Below are positions 1 through 8,412 of a stretch of 32,222 nt of DNA, piece after piece. The stretch spans positions 1-32,222 of the forward strand of contig JAGHRT010000055.1 of NCBI GenBank assembly GCA_018066245.1. The letters run 5' to 3'. The position numbers and the translations under genes are program-made. Within the stretch, counting starts at the first letter, position 1. Every line of letters begins with the position of its first letter. The stretch comes from Candidatus Equimonas faecalis (GTDB taxonomy: Bacteria; Bacteroidota; Bacteroidia; Bacteroidales; Bacteroidaceae). Below the pieces are notes generated by a model, which searched no databases, was not told where the DNA came from, and saw nothing but the letters and a program-made list of their open reading frames with translations.

Positions 1-127
1 AGCTGGCAGATCTTGATGCACGTTATGATGAGCTGGTAAAGAATGCTCGCGAGCTGGCTTCCATCACCGGAATGTCCGATGCGCAGGCCGATGCCTACAT
101 CACGCAGCAGGCAGGAAAGGAAGGGGC
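1..127. repeat. Terminal direct repeat, copy 1 (circle-closing overlap)
   Basis: These 127 bases are identical to 32096-32222. The reading frame of the tape-measure gene continues without a break across the join, so the two ends overlap on a circular or circularly permuted molecule of 32,095 bp. A 127-base overlap equals a common maximum assembler k-mer, so I read it as an assembly signature and not as a packaged terminal repeat of the virion DNA. Confidence 0.95.
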
Positions 128-2330
128 GAAGATCCGCGCCGAACAGGATGCAATAGTTGGCCAGATTGATGAATGGGAAACCAAACAGGCACAGGTCAAC
201 GAACAGATAGACGCAACAAAGGAAAAGCTCGCAACCGTAAGATCGGAACAAAATAACGTCAGCTCATCGTTTAAAGACATTGGCGAAAATACAAAAAAAT
301 CCGTTAGTGTCCTTGATGAATTTACCAGAAGAGTCAAGGGGCTTGCGAAAAGAGTGCTTATTTTCTCGGTAATTACGCGCGTGCTCAACCAATTCAGGCA
401 GTATCTTGGAAGCCTCGCGCGTGGTAACGAAGATCTTATGGCATCTTTGGCAAATCTCAAAGGCGCTCTTATGACCGCTTTTGCGCCGATCTGGGAATTC
501 ATAGTGCCTTGGTTAAAGGTATTTATCAATGTTCTCGCATCGGCGGCACAGACGCTTGCTTCGTTCACAGCAAAGTTGTTTGGCAAAAGCCTTGACGATA
601 CAAGAAAGTCCGCAAAAGGCCTGAACAAAGAGCTGGGAAAGACAAGCGGGGCCGCAAGCAAAGCCTCTAAATCCCTTGCTTCATTCGACACAATCAACAA
701 GCTCAACGAAGCCTCCGGGGGCGGAGGTGCCGGAGGAGCGAACTTTGGTTTTGATGCCGCCGGTGAAATGGGTGTTCTTGAAACGCTTGTTGCCGGAAGT
801 TTGCTCGCTCTCGGTGTGATTCTGCTCTTTGCTGGGCAGATTCCTCTTGGCATAGCCCTCATAGCTCTCGGTGCGTCCGCATTGGTCAACGTTTCCGATG
901 TCACATGGGGCGAAGTGGGGCAAAAACTAAAAGAAGTATTTTCCGGAGTCCTTGGCCTGCTTATAGGCGGGGCTCTTCTTGTTCTCGGCATAATCCTCAC
1001 AGCAACCGGGCACTTTGGTCTTGGCCTTGCGCTTATTATCGCAGGGTGCGCGGCGCTTTATGCTGAAGCTTCACTCAATTGGGATTCCATAGAAGAGGCA
1101 TTGAAAAAGCCCATTGCCGCAACGCTTGGCCTTTTGGTTGGTGGTGTTCTTGTGATTCTTGGCATGTGCCTTGCATTCTCCGGAGTGGCAATCGGTCTCG
1201 GTATCGGTTTAATTGCCGCTGGTGCCGCTGCCCTTGTAACAGAAGCGGCACTTAATTGGAGTGAAATGAAAGAACAGCTCAAATCCTCAACGGGAGTGGT
1301 AATCGCATTGCTCGTTGGTGTAACTCTGCTTGCTGTCGGTATGGTGTTGGCATTCTCTGGCGTTAATTTAGGCCTTGGCATTGCCCTTATGGTAGTCGGT
1401 GCTGCGGCGCTTGTTACAGAAGCTGCCTTGAATTGGAACAAGATAGTGGATTTCCTTCACAGCGACCTTGCTTTGGTGCTCGGCCTTTGTGTTGGCGGTG
1501 CATTGCTGGCAATCGGCTTACTGTTGGCTTTTTCCGGAGCAAATCTGCCTCTGGGTATAGCGCTGGCGATTGTTGGAGCAGCTACACTTGTCAGCGCCGT
1601 TGCCCTGAATTGGGACCGCGTGAAAGAAATCATGCAGACGAAGCTGGGAGCGATAGTCGGAATCTGTGTTGGGTCCGCTCTCCTTGCCGTCGGCTTAATC
1701 CTTGCTCTGTCTGGCGTCAATCTTCCCCTTGGCATCGCTCTAATTGCCGCGGGTGTTGGAGCCCTTGGGTTTGTCGCGGCCGTAAATTGGGACGCGATAA
1801 AAGAAAAGTGCAAGGAGATCTGGGATGGCATTAAGGCTTGGTTTAACGAAAGTGTTGCTCCAAAGCTCACCATTGATTACTGGAAAGAAAAGTTTTCCGG
1901 GATTGCAGAGGGGCTAAAAGCAAAGATTAAGGATGGCATAAACTCTGCAATTGCCCTTTTCAACAAATTCATTGATTGGGTCAATGAAAAGCTGGATCTT
2001 TCTTGGAACGGGATTAACATTGCCGGTCAGCAGATTGTCCCGGCGGGAAAAATGAAACTGCTAAACATCCCCCACATTCCAATGTTGGCACAGGGGGCGG
2101 TTATCCCTGCAAACCACGAATTCCTGTCAATCCTCGGTGACCAAAAGGCTGGAACGAACATTGAAACACCGTTGTCAACGATGATTGAGGCTTTCAAGCA
2201 GGCACAGGCATCACAGGCAATTAACATCAATTTTACGGGCGATCTTGCTCAGCTCGCGTACATCCTTGCCCCGGAAATCTCCAAAGAGGGGGCGCGCGTG
2301 GGTCAGTCGATGGTTAATTTTGTGAGGTAA
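1..2330 (+). CDS. Tape measure protein, 3' part (gene starts at 31966)
   Basis: This is the C-terminal part of the tail tape measure; the first whole codon in the window is at position 3. Joined with 31966-32095 it gives an 819-residue protein, short for a siphovirus tape measure. The N-terminal part is charged and helical, with coiled coil typical of the family. From about 774 to 1818 there are six tandem repeats of about 58 residues, each with two hydrophobic helices, a GxxLxLGIAL-type turn and an A-x-NW (or TW in the first copy) motif followed by an amphipathic helix. That predicts about twelve membrane-spanning segments. The end has a soluble domain rich in Ala and Ile. The gene sits between two tail chaperones and the distal tail protein, the canonical position. 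Function is confident from position and architecture; the role of the membrane repeats in DNA entry is inference. Confidence 0.9.
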   Translation, partial: LADLDARYDELVKNARELASITGMSDAQADAYITQQAGKEGAKIRAEQDAIVGQIDEWETKQAQVNEQIDATKEKLATVRSEQNNVSSSFKDIGENTKKSVSVLDEFTRRVKGLAKRVLIFSVITRVLNQFRQYLGSLARGNEDLMASLANLKGALMTAFAPIWEFIVPWLKVFINVLASAAQTLASFTAKLFGKSLDDTRKSAKGLNKELGKTSGAASKASKSLASFDTINKLNEASGGGGAGGANFGFDAAGEMGVLETLVAGSLLALGVILLFAGQIPLGIALIALGASALVNVSDVTWGEVGQKLKEVFSGVLGLLIGGALLVLGIILTATGHFGLGLALIIAGCAALYAEASLNWDSIEEALKKPIAATLGLLVGGVLVILGMCLAFSGVAIGLGIGLIAAGAAALVTEAALNWSEMKEQLKSSTGVVIALLVGVTLLAVGMVLAFSGVNLGLGIALMVVGAAALVTEAALNWNKIVDFLHSDLALVLGLCVGGALLAIGLLLAFSGANLPLGIALAIVGAATLVSAVALNWDRVKEIMQTKLGAIVGICVGSALLAVGLILALSGVNLPLGIALIAAGVGALGFVAAVNWDAIKEKCKEIWDGIKAWFNESVAPKLTIDYWKEKFSGIAEGLKAKIKDGINSAIALFNKFIDWVNEKLDLSWNGINIAGQQIVPAGKMKLLNIPHIPMLAQGAVIPANHEFLSILGDQKAGTNIETPLSTMIEAFKQAQASQAININFTGDLAQLAYILAPEISKEGARVGQSMVNFVR

Positions 2331-2333
2331 GAA

Positions 2334-2729
2334 ATGACACAAAACATATTTAGCATTGATGGGACATTTTTCAATGTCCGTATCCCTGAAAAGGGCATAA
2401 AAAGGTCATTTGCTATCCTCGACGGTGAGAATGCGGGCCGTGTAAAAAGCGGCCGCATGGACCGCGACATCATAGGCACATATTACAATTACACCGTGCA
2501 GATTGACACAAGCGCCCTTGATCGGGCCGAGTATGACAATCTTTATGAAATTGTATCAATGCCCGTGGATTATCACATTATTCGTGTCCCTTATGGCCAG
2601 ACAACGCTTGAATTTGAGGCGTATGTCACGGCCGGCGAGGATGTACTTAACCTTGTTTCTAACGGATCAAACGAATGGGGCGGCCTCTCATTGCAATTCA
2701 TAGCAATGGAACCGTATCGGGAGGGATAG
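2334..2729 (+). CDS. Distal tail (Dit-like) protein
   Basis: A 131-residue protein begins 3 bases after the tape measure stop. Its length, its beta-rich pattern and the motif order (short N-terminal strand FSIDGTFFNV, a DRDIIGTYYNY stretch, then LSLQFIAMEP at the end) match small Dit-like tail proteins often found after the tape measure in Clostridia phages. Such proteins form the ring joining the tail tube to the baseplate hub. It lacks the larger C-terminal carbohydrate-binding extension of classical Dit proteins, so it is probably only the N-terminal ring domain. Assignment is by position and resemblance. Confidence 0.65.
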   Translation: MTQNIFSIDGTFFNVRIPEKGIKRSFAILDGENAGRVKSGRMDRDIIGTYYNYTVQIDTSALDRAEYDNLYEIVSMPVDYHIIRVPYGQTTLEFEAYVTAGEDVLNLVSNGSNEWGGLSLQFIAMEPYREG

Positions 2730-2730
2730 C

Positions 2731-4914
2731 ATGGCGTACTCTCTGGTGTATGACGGCACAACCTACACCCGCCGTCAGTACAAAAGCCTTAAAACAACCC
2801 GTAGCAAAAGCATGATTAGCGAAGAATGCACAATCAACACTTTGAGCGCGCTTATTCAGAGTGATGATTTGCCATTTTTGCCGCTGCAAACGATTTATGG
2901 TCAGGATTATGCGCCCGATGGATATGACTCCTATGTTATTTCCACAGGGAAAGACATCCGTGAATTCGTAACATTTGACCCTGTTCTTCTCAAAAAGGAC
3001 AATCAGGTTATAGGCAAATACTTTTTAACGAGCATACAGAGAAAAAATGACAATTGGTTTCAGCTTGACGCATGCTCAAGCATTGGCATTTTAGACCGCC
3101 TCCAGCATAAGGGTGGACTTTATCATGCCTCTCAATTTTCAGAGATTCTTGCGGACATTATGGGGGCGATCCCATACTCCGTGCCGGATTCACGGCTCAA
3201 CTCAACCCCCATCAGCGGGTGGCTCCCAATTGCAACGGCGCGGCAAAATCTTAAAAGCCTGCTTTTTGCGGTTGGGGCGGCGGCAACCTATGATGAAAAC
3301 GGAGAACTGATTTTCAAGTATAACGAACCTGATGTTTCATTCGACCTTGACGATGATTCCATTTTTCGTGGGAACAACACATCTTCTTATTTCGCAAGGG
3401 CGAAAAAGGTTTCTGTGGTTGAGCATGCGTGGTTTCAGGATGACTCCGTTGAGCCGGAAGTATTGTTTGACAACACAGGCGGCACAACGGCCGACAATGC
3501 GCTAATTTCATTCAGCGATCCATATCACTCTCTGTCATGGTCGGGGGCAAGCCTTGTCCCTGTAAACTGTAATTGCTGTTATGTTTCAGGCACAGGCACA
3601 CTCACGGGCAAAAAATATGCCCATACCCAGCGCGACCTTGTGCGTGAGGATCCCGATGTTGATGGTGGCGAGATAAGAATAAGTGACGCAACTCTTACCA
3701 GCTCGCTCAACTCGCTGAATATACTCAAACGTGTGTTTAATTACTACCATGATGCCGTTGAGTTACAGTACACCGTCAAAAGTGATGGATTTTTCAAGTG
3801 CGGTGATCTGCTCAACTTTGACGATGATTATGGTGAACACACATTCGGCTATGTCAAGGACATGAACGATAACATCAGCGGCAACATAAAGTCATCATCC
3901 AAAATCATTACAAATTGGCAACCCACAGGGCTTGGCAACACTTATGAGCATTATATGGTGCTGAAAAGCAGCGACCTTTCAAGCGGTAAATGGAGCGTCC
4001 CCGCAGCAATGAGGGGAAACCCCGCGCTGGTTGTTGTGTTCAGCGGATTCGGTGGTGGCCAAGGCGGGTTTGATGGCACGGACGGCGAGAATAAATGGTT
4101 TGATTTTCCGTTCAGCGGATTCAATAACTATCTTCCCGCGCCCGGACGAGGGGGCAAAGGTGGTAGTGCTGGCGCTTACCCAAAATACATCATCGCAGAA
4201 TACACCGCGCTTTCGGCCTCTTACGATGTTGCCTTTGGAAACGGAGGCCTTGGTGGGGCCGTGAATGGTGGCGCGGGTTCAGAGGGTGGTCATTCCGTCT
4301 TTGGAACCTTTGACACCGATAACGGTGACTTGCTCACGGGAGAATACATCAACCTCATCGATGGATCGGTGGTTGCGGCAAAAGGTGATTCTGGGTTTGA
4401 TGGGGGTAATGGTGGTGCTACACGGCCATATTCCCAAAAGGGTTCGGTTATCAAAACCGAAATTAGCGCGAGTGGAGATAATCGATTCAAGCGTTATAGC
4501 GATGCCGGTGAAAACGGCGGGGCGGTCGGTGGTTATTCTGGTGGTGCCGGATGTCATGGTGGATCTATCGAATGGAATTATCAGGATGACGATGCCCATT
4601 TCTATGAGGGCCCCGGATCCGGTGGCGGCGGCGCGGCTTATGGAGCAAATGGCGGCAACGCTGATGAATACTGGATGGGCCATGCTCTCGCGCCCAAGGC
4701 TGGCGGCGACGGTGCAAACGCACTCGCTCCGGCAGACGCTATTTTGGGTCGATCGGGAGCTGGTGGCAATGGTGGCGGCGGTGGCGGCGCCGGAGGCATT
4801 GCATTCGGCTATGTCGGCGGAATACACAATGTTGTTGGCAACCACGCTGGCACAGGCGGCGATGGCTCTGTCGGTGGCAAAGGCTCAGATGGGTTTGCCC
4901 TTATTTACTATTAG
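2731..4914 (+). CDS. Tail hub/Tal-like protein with glycine-rich C-terminal domain
   Basis: A 727-residue tail-tip protein starts one base after the Dit-like stop, so the two are probably translationally coupled. Residues 1 to about 410 have the mixed beta composition of a baseplate hub (Tal/gp27-like) and no visible peptidase motif. After about residue 425 the composition changes sharply to long Gly, Gly-Ala and Gly-Asn runs interrupted by aromatic or charged turns, ending in GKGSDGFALIYY. This resembles the polyglycine-sandwich ends of phage adhesins and the Gly-rich ends of fibre proteins. I infer a structural hub fused to a receptor-contacting domain. The Gly-rich DNA opens long reading frames in the other frames, which I regard as artefacts of composition. 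Confidence 0.7.
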   Translation: MAYSLVYDGTTYTRRQYKSLKTTRSKSMISEECTINTLSALIQSDDLPFLPLQTIYGQDYAPDGYDSYVISTGKDIREFVTFDPVLLKKDNQVIGKYFLTSIQRKNDNWFQLDACSSIGILDRLQHKGGLYHASQFSEILADIMGAIPYSVPDSRLNSTPISGWLPIATARQNLKSLLFAVGAAATYDENGELIFKYNEPDVSFDLDDDSIFRGNNTSSYFARAKKVSVVEHAWFQDDSVEPEVLFDNTGGTTADNALISFSDPYHSLSWSGASLVPVNCNCCYVSGTGTLTGKKYAHTQRDLVREDPDVDGGEIRISDATLTSSLNSLNILKRVFNYYHDAVELQYTVKSDGFFKCGDLLNFDDDYGEHTFGYVKDMNDNISGNIKSSSKIITNWQPTGLGNTYEHYMVLKSSDLSSGKWSVPAAMRGNPALVVVFSGFGGGQGGFDGTDGENKWFDFPFSGFNNYLPAPGRGGKGGSAGAYPKYIIAEYTALSASYDVAFGNGGLGGAVNGGAGSEGGHSVFGTFDTDNGDLLTGEYINLIDGSVVAAKGDSGFDGGNGGATRPYSQKGSVIKTEISASGDNRFKRYSDAGENGGAVGGYSGGAGCHGGSIEWNYQDDDAHFYEGPGSGGGGAAYGANGGNADEYWMGHALAPKAGGDGANALAPADAILGRSGAGGNGGGGGGAGGIAFGYVGGIHNVVGNHAGTGGDGSVGGKGSDGFALIYY

Positions 4915-4922
4915 GAGGTCAA

Positions 4923-6461
4923 ATGGCTCGATATAGAACAACATTAACAGGACCGCAGATGGATGCGGCTCTTGCGGCAATGCCCGATGCAGAGGCATAC
5001 GCAAGGGGGACGCGGAATGGACAGGAAGTCCCATCCACAGACCCGACATACCACAACAACGCAAAGTATTTTGCAGAAAAGGCTGAATCTGCATTCCCAG
5101 AATCCTACGCCACAGGTGCGGTAAGAGGTGATATCGACCAGTCAACTCAAACAGAAGAGTGGCGGCAACAGGCAAGGCAAAATATGGGTATAACCGATCC
5201 CGTCTGGGGTTCCATCACCGGCAACATCTCCTCGCAGAGTGATTTAACTGAAGTAGTTTCTCCGCTGATTAACCAGTGGGATGAACAGTGGGAACAGGGA
5301 CGTCTAAATCCAGAAAACGGCATGGAACTTGCGTCTACGGAGCGTGTTAGGTCAAGGTATTTTGAGTTAAAACCAAATACGCAATACTTTGCGCACAGCA
5401 CGGTCGGTTTACACATTTTATTTTTCAACAGCAACAAGGAGTACATCAGTGCAATTCAAAATGTTGATAATGCCATTTTCATAACTCCAGCAAACACTAA
5501 ATATGCGAGATTTTGTGAATCGGTAAACTCAACGGGAACCTACAACCACGACATTTCCATCAACTACCCCTCAACCTATACAGGGTACTACCCGTCAGCG
5601 TTGCCGAAGGAAAAGTCACATATCGGTGGGTTGGGTAATGCAATAGGGATGAAGGGGTGGAATCAGTTAGTCAAGAATGGCAACTTTGAAAAAGCAGACT
5701 CATGGTTCGTGAACAACGCAACATTATCCGTTTCTGGGAATGTTGGTAGTGTGGCAATCTCTGGTACAGACGGAAATATCGCACAACGAATTACCCCAAT
5801 AGTAGGTCATAAATATTTGATAAGTGCAGATGTTAAACCGAGTGATGCATCTATGCAAATCCGCATGATTTATGACACCTCTGGATGGTCTGTTTCTGCA
5901 TATCTAACAGGCACGACGGAGTGGAGCAAAATGTCTGCCATTGGGGTAATGGGTTCTGGAATAAACTATAATGTATTCTACATAAGAGGGATTAACGGCT
6001 CGTCATTCCAAGTAAAGAATGTGAATATCATTGACCTCACCTCTCTCTTCGGAGCAGGCAACGAACCTGCATCCGTTGAAGACTTTAGAGCAATGTTCCC
6101 TGCGGATTACTATCCGTACTGTTCTGGTGCGTGGGCAGACCTCCTGTGGGAGAACGCAAGCCCGACAAGTGCGTTTGCGGCACAGACGGTAAGCGTGGAT
6201 TGGACTTTGTACAGTTTTGTTCTCGTCATTTTCAAATCAACAATGACAGGTGGCGGCGAAAATTCACACATAAAGCCTTGCGAATATGACTCTTATGGAA
6301 AATTGCAGACAATACAGGCATACAAAATGGTTTACAGAAATTATCATATTGTTTCGGCTGGAATCCACATTGAAGATGCCTATGCCGTAACTGCCTATAA
6401 CAGCGGTGAGTCAAAAGATAACTCCTTTTGCGTTCCCATAAAAATTTACGGCATTCGTTAG
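4923..6461 (+). CDS. Receptor-binding tail fibre / baseplate protein
   Basis: A 512-residue protein with an N-terminal anchor resembling those of gut phage fibres (ARGTRNGQEVP, then YHNNAKYFAEKAE at about residues 28-56). The middle, about residues 135-210, looks like a beta-sandwich with the pattern ELKPNTQYF and FITPANTKYARF. Residues 245-380 (NGNFEKADSW, GHKYLISADVK) resemble a carbohydrate-binding-module fold, followed by the DLTSLFGAGNEP segment seen in many Firmicutes phage fibres. The C-terminus ends in IPIKIYGI-like residues. The gene is more AT-rich by eye than the hub gene before it, as expected for an exchangeable host-range module. Its ribosome site TTAGGAGGTCAAA is repeated before the next gene. 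Confidence 0.75.
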   Translation: MARYRTTLTGPQMDAALAAMPDAEAYARGTRNGQEVPSTDPTYHNNAKYFAEKAESAFPESYATGAVRGDIDQSTQTEEWRQQARQNMGITDPVWGSITGNISSQSDLTEVVSPLINQWDEQWEQGRLNPENGMELASTERVRSRYFELKPNTQYFAHSTVGLHILFFNSNKEYISAIQNVDNAIFITPANTKYARFCESVNSTGTYNHDISINYPSTYTGYYPSALPKEKSHIGGLGNAIGMKGWNQLVKNGNFEKADSWFVNNATLSVSGNVGSVAISGTDGNIAQRITPIVGHKYLISADVKPSDASMQIRMIYDTSGWSVSAYLTGTTEWSKMSAIGVMGSGINYNVFYIRGINGSSFQVKNVNIIDLTSLFGAGNEPASVEDFRAMFPADYYPYCSGAWADLLWENASPTSAFAAQTVSVDWTLYSFVLVIFKSTMTGGGENSHIKPCEYDSYGKLQTIQAYKMVYRNYHIVSAGIHIEDAYAVTAYNSGESKDNSFCVPIKIYGIR

Positions 6462-6470
6462 GAGGTCAAA

Positions 6471-6770
6471 ATGTACGCAGAAAACGAATTAAAGTACGCA
6501 CTAAACATTGCCGAAGATGGCAGAATCCTGTCCGCTACATTTCCGCAGTATGCGTCCGCAGATGCCAAGATGGTGGTCGGCTTGCCCGAAGGGAACATTA
6601 CGGACTATCTGTACCACGATGTCGTAGAGGAGGGCGAGGTGGTCGGGTATTACTATGACTATGTTCCGCTCCCTGTGGAAGAGCCTGCGGACGAGCCTTC
6701 CCAGTTAGACCGCATCGAAGCACAGGCAATGTTTACCGCTCTGATGACCGATACACTCCTGGAGGTGTAA
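6471..6770 (+). CDS. Small tail-associated protein, XkdW-like
   Basis: A 99-residue acidic protein between the fibre and the XkdX-like gene. The N-terminal LKYALNIAEDGRILSATFPQYAS pattern, followed by short strands and a Pro/Glu-rich linker (VPLPVEEPADEP) and a final helix, matches the small XkdW-type proteins that accompany XkdX in PBSX-like tail clusters. Its role is unknown; it may be a fibre accessory or chaperone. A GGAGG ribosome site lies 5 bases upstream of the ATG. Family assignment is by resemblance and neighbourhood only. Confidence 0.5.
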   Translation: MYAENELKYALNIAEDGRILSATFPQYASADAKMVVGLPEGNITDYLYHDVVEEGEVVGYYYDYVPLPVEEPADEPSQLDRIEAQAMFTALMTDTLLEV

Positions 6771-6773
6771 GAA

Positions 6774-6899
6774 ATGTACGAAAAGATTAAGAAATTCTAC
6801 GCAATGCACCTTTATTCCCGTGAACAGGTGTGGATGTTTGTGGAAAAGGAAGTCATAACACAGGAACAGTTTGCCGAGATTGTGGGTGATAGCGAATGA
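6774..6899 (+). CDS. xkdX: XkdX family protein
   Basis: This 41-residue reading frame has the XkdX signature: KIKKFY, then a short turn, YSREQVWMFVEKEVITQEQFAEIVG. XkdX proteins sit after the fibre genes and before the lysis genes in PBSX-like phages; their function is not established. The ATG follows the previous stop by 3 bases with GGAGG just upstream, and the stop overlaps the next start as ATGA (6896-6899), implying coupled translation. The position and motif together make this a firm call despite the small size. Confidence 0.85.
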   Translation: MYEKIKKFYAMHLYSREQVWMFVEKEVITQEQFAEIVGDSE

Positions 6900-7666
6900 T
6901 TATAACTCATGTGTTCAGTCCAACCTATTGGACGGTATCCTTTGAGGGGACACCGTACAACACCAACCCCAAAACCGCATTAAAAGCAAAGGATTGGGCG
7001 GTAAAGACGGGTGCGGATGTTGTTTATAATCTGGCATTTTTCAATATGTCCAACTACAACACCGTCAACTATGTCAAGGGCGGCTACAAGGACTTCGGAT
7101 ACGGCGGCGTTGCTGAACGATTGACCGTATCTCCGGGCAATGTCTGCGGCGGATATGCGACAGGCATTCGTGACAATGAAGTGGTCATCCGTGGAGACGG
7201 GTCAACACGGACAAGAAACGGAATCGGCATAACGCCCAAGGGCAATATCATCATTGCTCAATCCACAAGCAAAGTGGCCGAGAAGAACTTTTGCAAAGAG
7301 GTCGCAATGCAGGTCAATCAGTATTACAAAGAATCCGTCAAATTGTTCCTTATGGAAGATGGCGGCGGCAGTACGCAGATGTACTCTGCTATCTCTCGTT
7401 TAGGCATTTCCCCGGAGGGCGGCAGAAAAGTGCCGACAGTAATCTGCGTGAAAAGACGGACTCTTCCGAAATTCACAAGAGTGCTGAAGGTCGGTTGCAA
7501 AGGAGAGGATGTTCGTCTTTTGCAGATGCTCCTCGGAGGCATAGAATGTGACGGAAGTTACGGGAATGCAACAAAGAAACGTGTTAAAGAAGCACAGAAA
7601 GCGTTAGGACTTACTGCCGACGGATCTGCGGGGCCTGTTACCCTAAAGGCTCTGGGCCTATATTAG
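6896..7666 (+). CDS. Lysin candidate: NAGPA-type phosphodiester glycosidase domain plus peptidoglycan-binding domain
   Basis: A 256-residue, two-domain protein. Residues about 1-185 look like the phosphodiester glycosidase (NAGPA, PF09992) fold: YNLAFFN at 44-50, RNGIGI at 107-112, and the loop MEDGGGST at 153-160, which corresponds to the family's LDGGGSS loop. Residues 192-256 form a PG_binding_1-like repeat domain (LKVGCKGEDVRLLQ, then DGSYGNATKKRV, then ADGSAGPVTLKAL). No signal peptide is visible. It lies at the head of the lysis cassette, upstream of a TM protein, a holin candidate and an M15 peptidase, so I infer a cell-wall-targeted enzyme. NAGPA-family enzymes cleave sugar phosphodiesters; a cell-wall glycopolymer linkage is a plausible substrate but is untested. 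Start overlaps xkdX by ATGA. Confidence 0.7.
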   Translation: MIITHVFSPTYWTVSFEGTPYNTNPKTALKAKDWAVKTGADVVYNLAFFNMSNYNTVNYVKGGYKDFGYGGVAERLTVSPGNVCGGYATGIRDNEVVIRGDGSTRTRNGIGITPKGNIIIAQSTSKVAEKNFCKEVAMQVNQYYKESVKLFLMEDGGGSTQMYSAISRLGISPEGGRKVPTVICVKRRTLPKFTRVLKVGCKGEDVRLLQMLLGGIECDGSYGNATKKRVKEAQKALGLTADGSAGPVTLKALGLY

Positions 7667-7681
7667 CTGGAGGCCTCCCAC

Positions 7682-8134
7682 ATGACAGAACATCAGATAA
7701 AAATAATAATTGCCGTGTTTGCGGTGCTTGCCCTATTCATCAAAATCCCCAAAGTAGAACTCCCAATATGGCGGTGGATCCTTGAGGGCATAGGCAAGTC
7801 GATAAATGCGCCCTTATCGGCAAAAATCGCCGAATTAAGCGCGCAAATATCAAATGTTGATAAATTGCTTAACGAACATATAAAAACGCAAGAGGAGGCT
7901 GAAATAACGGCTTGCAGGCGGCGAATCTTGCGGTTTTGGGACGAGGTAATGATGGGGGTGCGACACTCCCAAGAACATTGGAACAACATAATGGAGGATG
8001 TGGACGGCTATCACACATATTGCGAATCGCATCCAAATTACCACAACAGTAAGGCGACTCGCGCAATGTCACTCTTGACCGACAAATTCAATGAACTTAC
8101 CCCGCAGGACTTTCTCAAGGAGGATAACACATGA
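7682..8134 (+). CDS. Lysis-cassette membrane protein of unknown function
   Basis: A 150-residue protein with one hydrophobic helix at residues 7-24 (IKIIIAVFAVLALFIKI), a coiled coil around residues 45-75 and a conserved-looking soluble part containing ACRRRILRFWDEVMMGVRHSQEHW and YCESHPNYHNSKA. Proteins with this arrangement are frequent just before holins in gut Firmicutes phages, but I do not know a proven function; holin partner or lysis regulator is possible. The ribosome site GGAGG lies in a perfect 10-base palindrome (7669-7678). Confidence 0.5.
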   Translation: MTEHQIKIIIAVFAVLALFIKIPKVELPIWRWILEGIGKSINAPLSAKIAELSAQISNVDKLLNEHIKTQEEAEITACRRRILRFWDEVMMGVRHSQEHWNNIMEDVDGYHTYCESHPNYHNSKATRAMSLLTDKFNELTPQDFLKEDNT

Positions 8135-8193
8135 TCCAAGGAACTACACCGTTGCGGGTCTGTTGGTAATTGAAGAAATATAGGAGGTAATAC

Positions 8194-8412
8194 ATGAAAA
8201 AAGCACTCATCAAACTGCTGAAGGTCAAAAGCCTATTCAGCCTTGCGGCAATCGCAATGTTCATTTTTCTTTGCGTAACCGACAGGATCACCGGGGAAGT
8301 CGCAATGGGCACGATCTCGGCGATAATTACTTACTATTTCGTGAAGCAGGAGAAAGAAGAACCCAGAACACAGGGTTACGTAGTTCCGAATGCAGAGGAG
8401 GACGATGACTAA
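8194..8412 (+). CDS. Holin candidate
   Basis: A 72-residue protein with a lysine-rich N-terminus, a hydrophobic helix at about residues 13-29, a second shorter one at about 36-50 (VAMGTISAIITYYFV) and an acidic tail ending EEDDD. Size, charge pattern and position directly before the M15 peptidase fit a holin that lets a cytoplasmic lysin reach the wall. The ribosome site TAGGAGG is strong, and the stop overlaps the next start by one base (TAATG). The family is not recognised from sequence alone, so the call rests on topology and context. Confidence 0.55.
   Translation: MKKALIKLLKVKSLFSLAAIAMFIFLCVTDRITGEVAMGTISAIITYYFVKQEKEEPRTQGYVVPNAEEDDD

Noticed and set aside
1-127. Biological terminal repeat of the virion DNA
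   Set aside because: The 127-base length equals an assembler k-mer and lies in the middle of a gene, so assembly overlap is the simpler reading.
95-1000. Long reading frame on the - strand opposite the tape measure
   Set aside because: No ribosome site, unlikely composition (Pro/Arg/Ser rich) and complete overlap with a well supported + strand gene; shadow of its codon pattern.
4265-4936. Long frames opposite or beside the glycine-rich hub end
   Set aside because: GGT/GGC-rich DNA has few stops in every frame; no start signal and no sensible domain.
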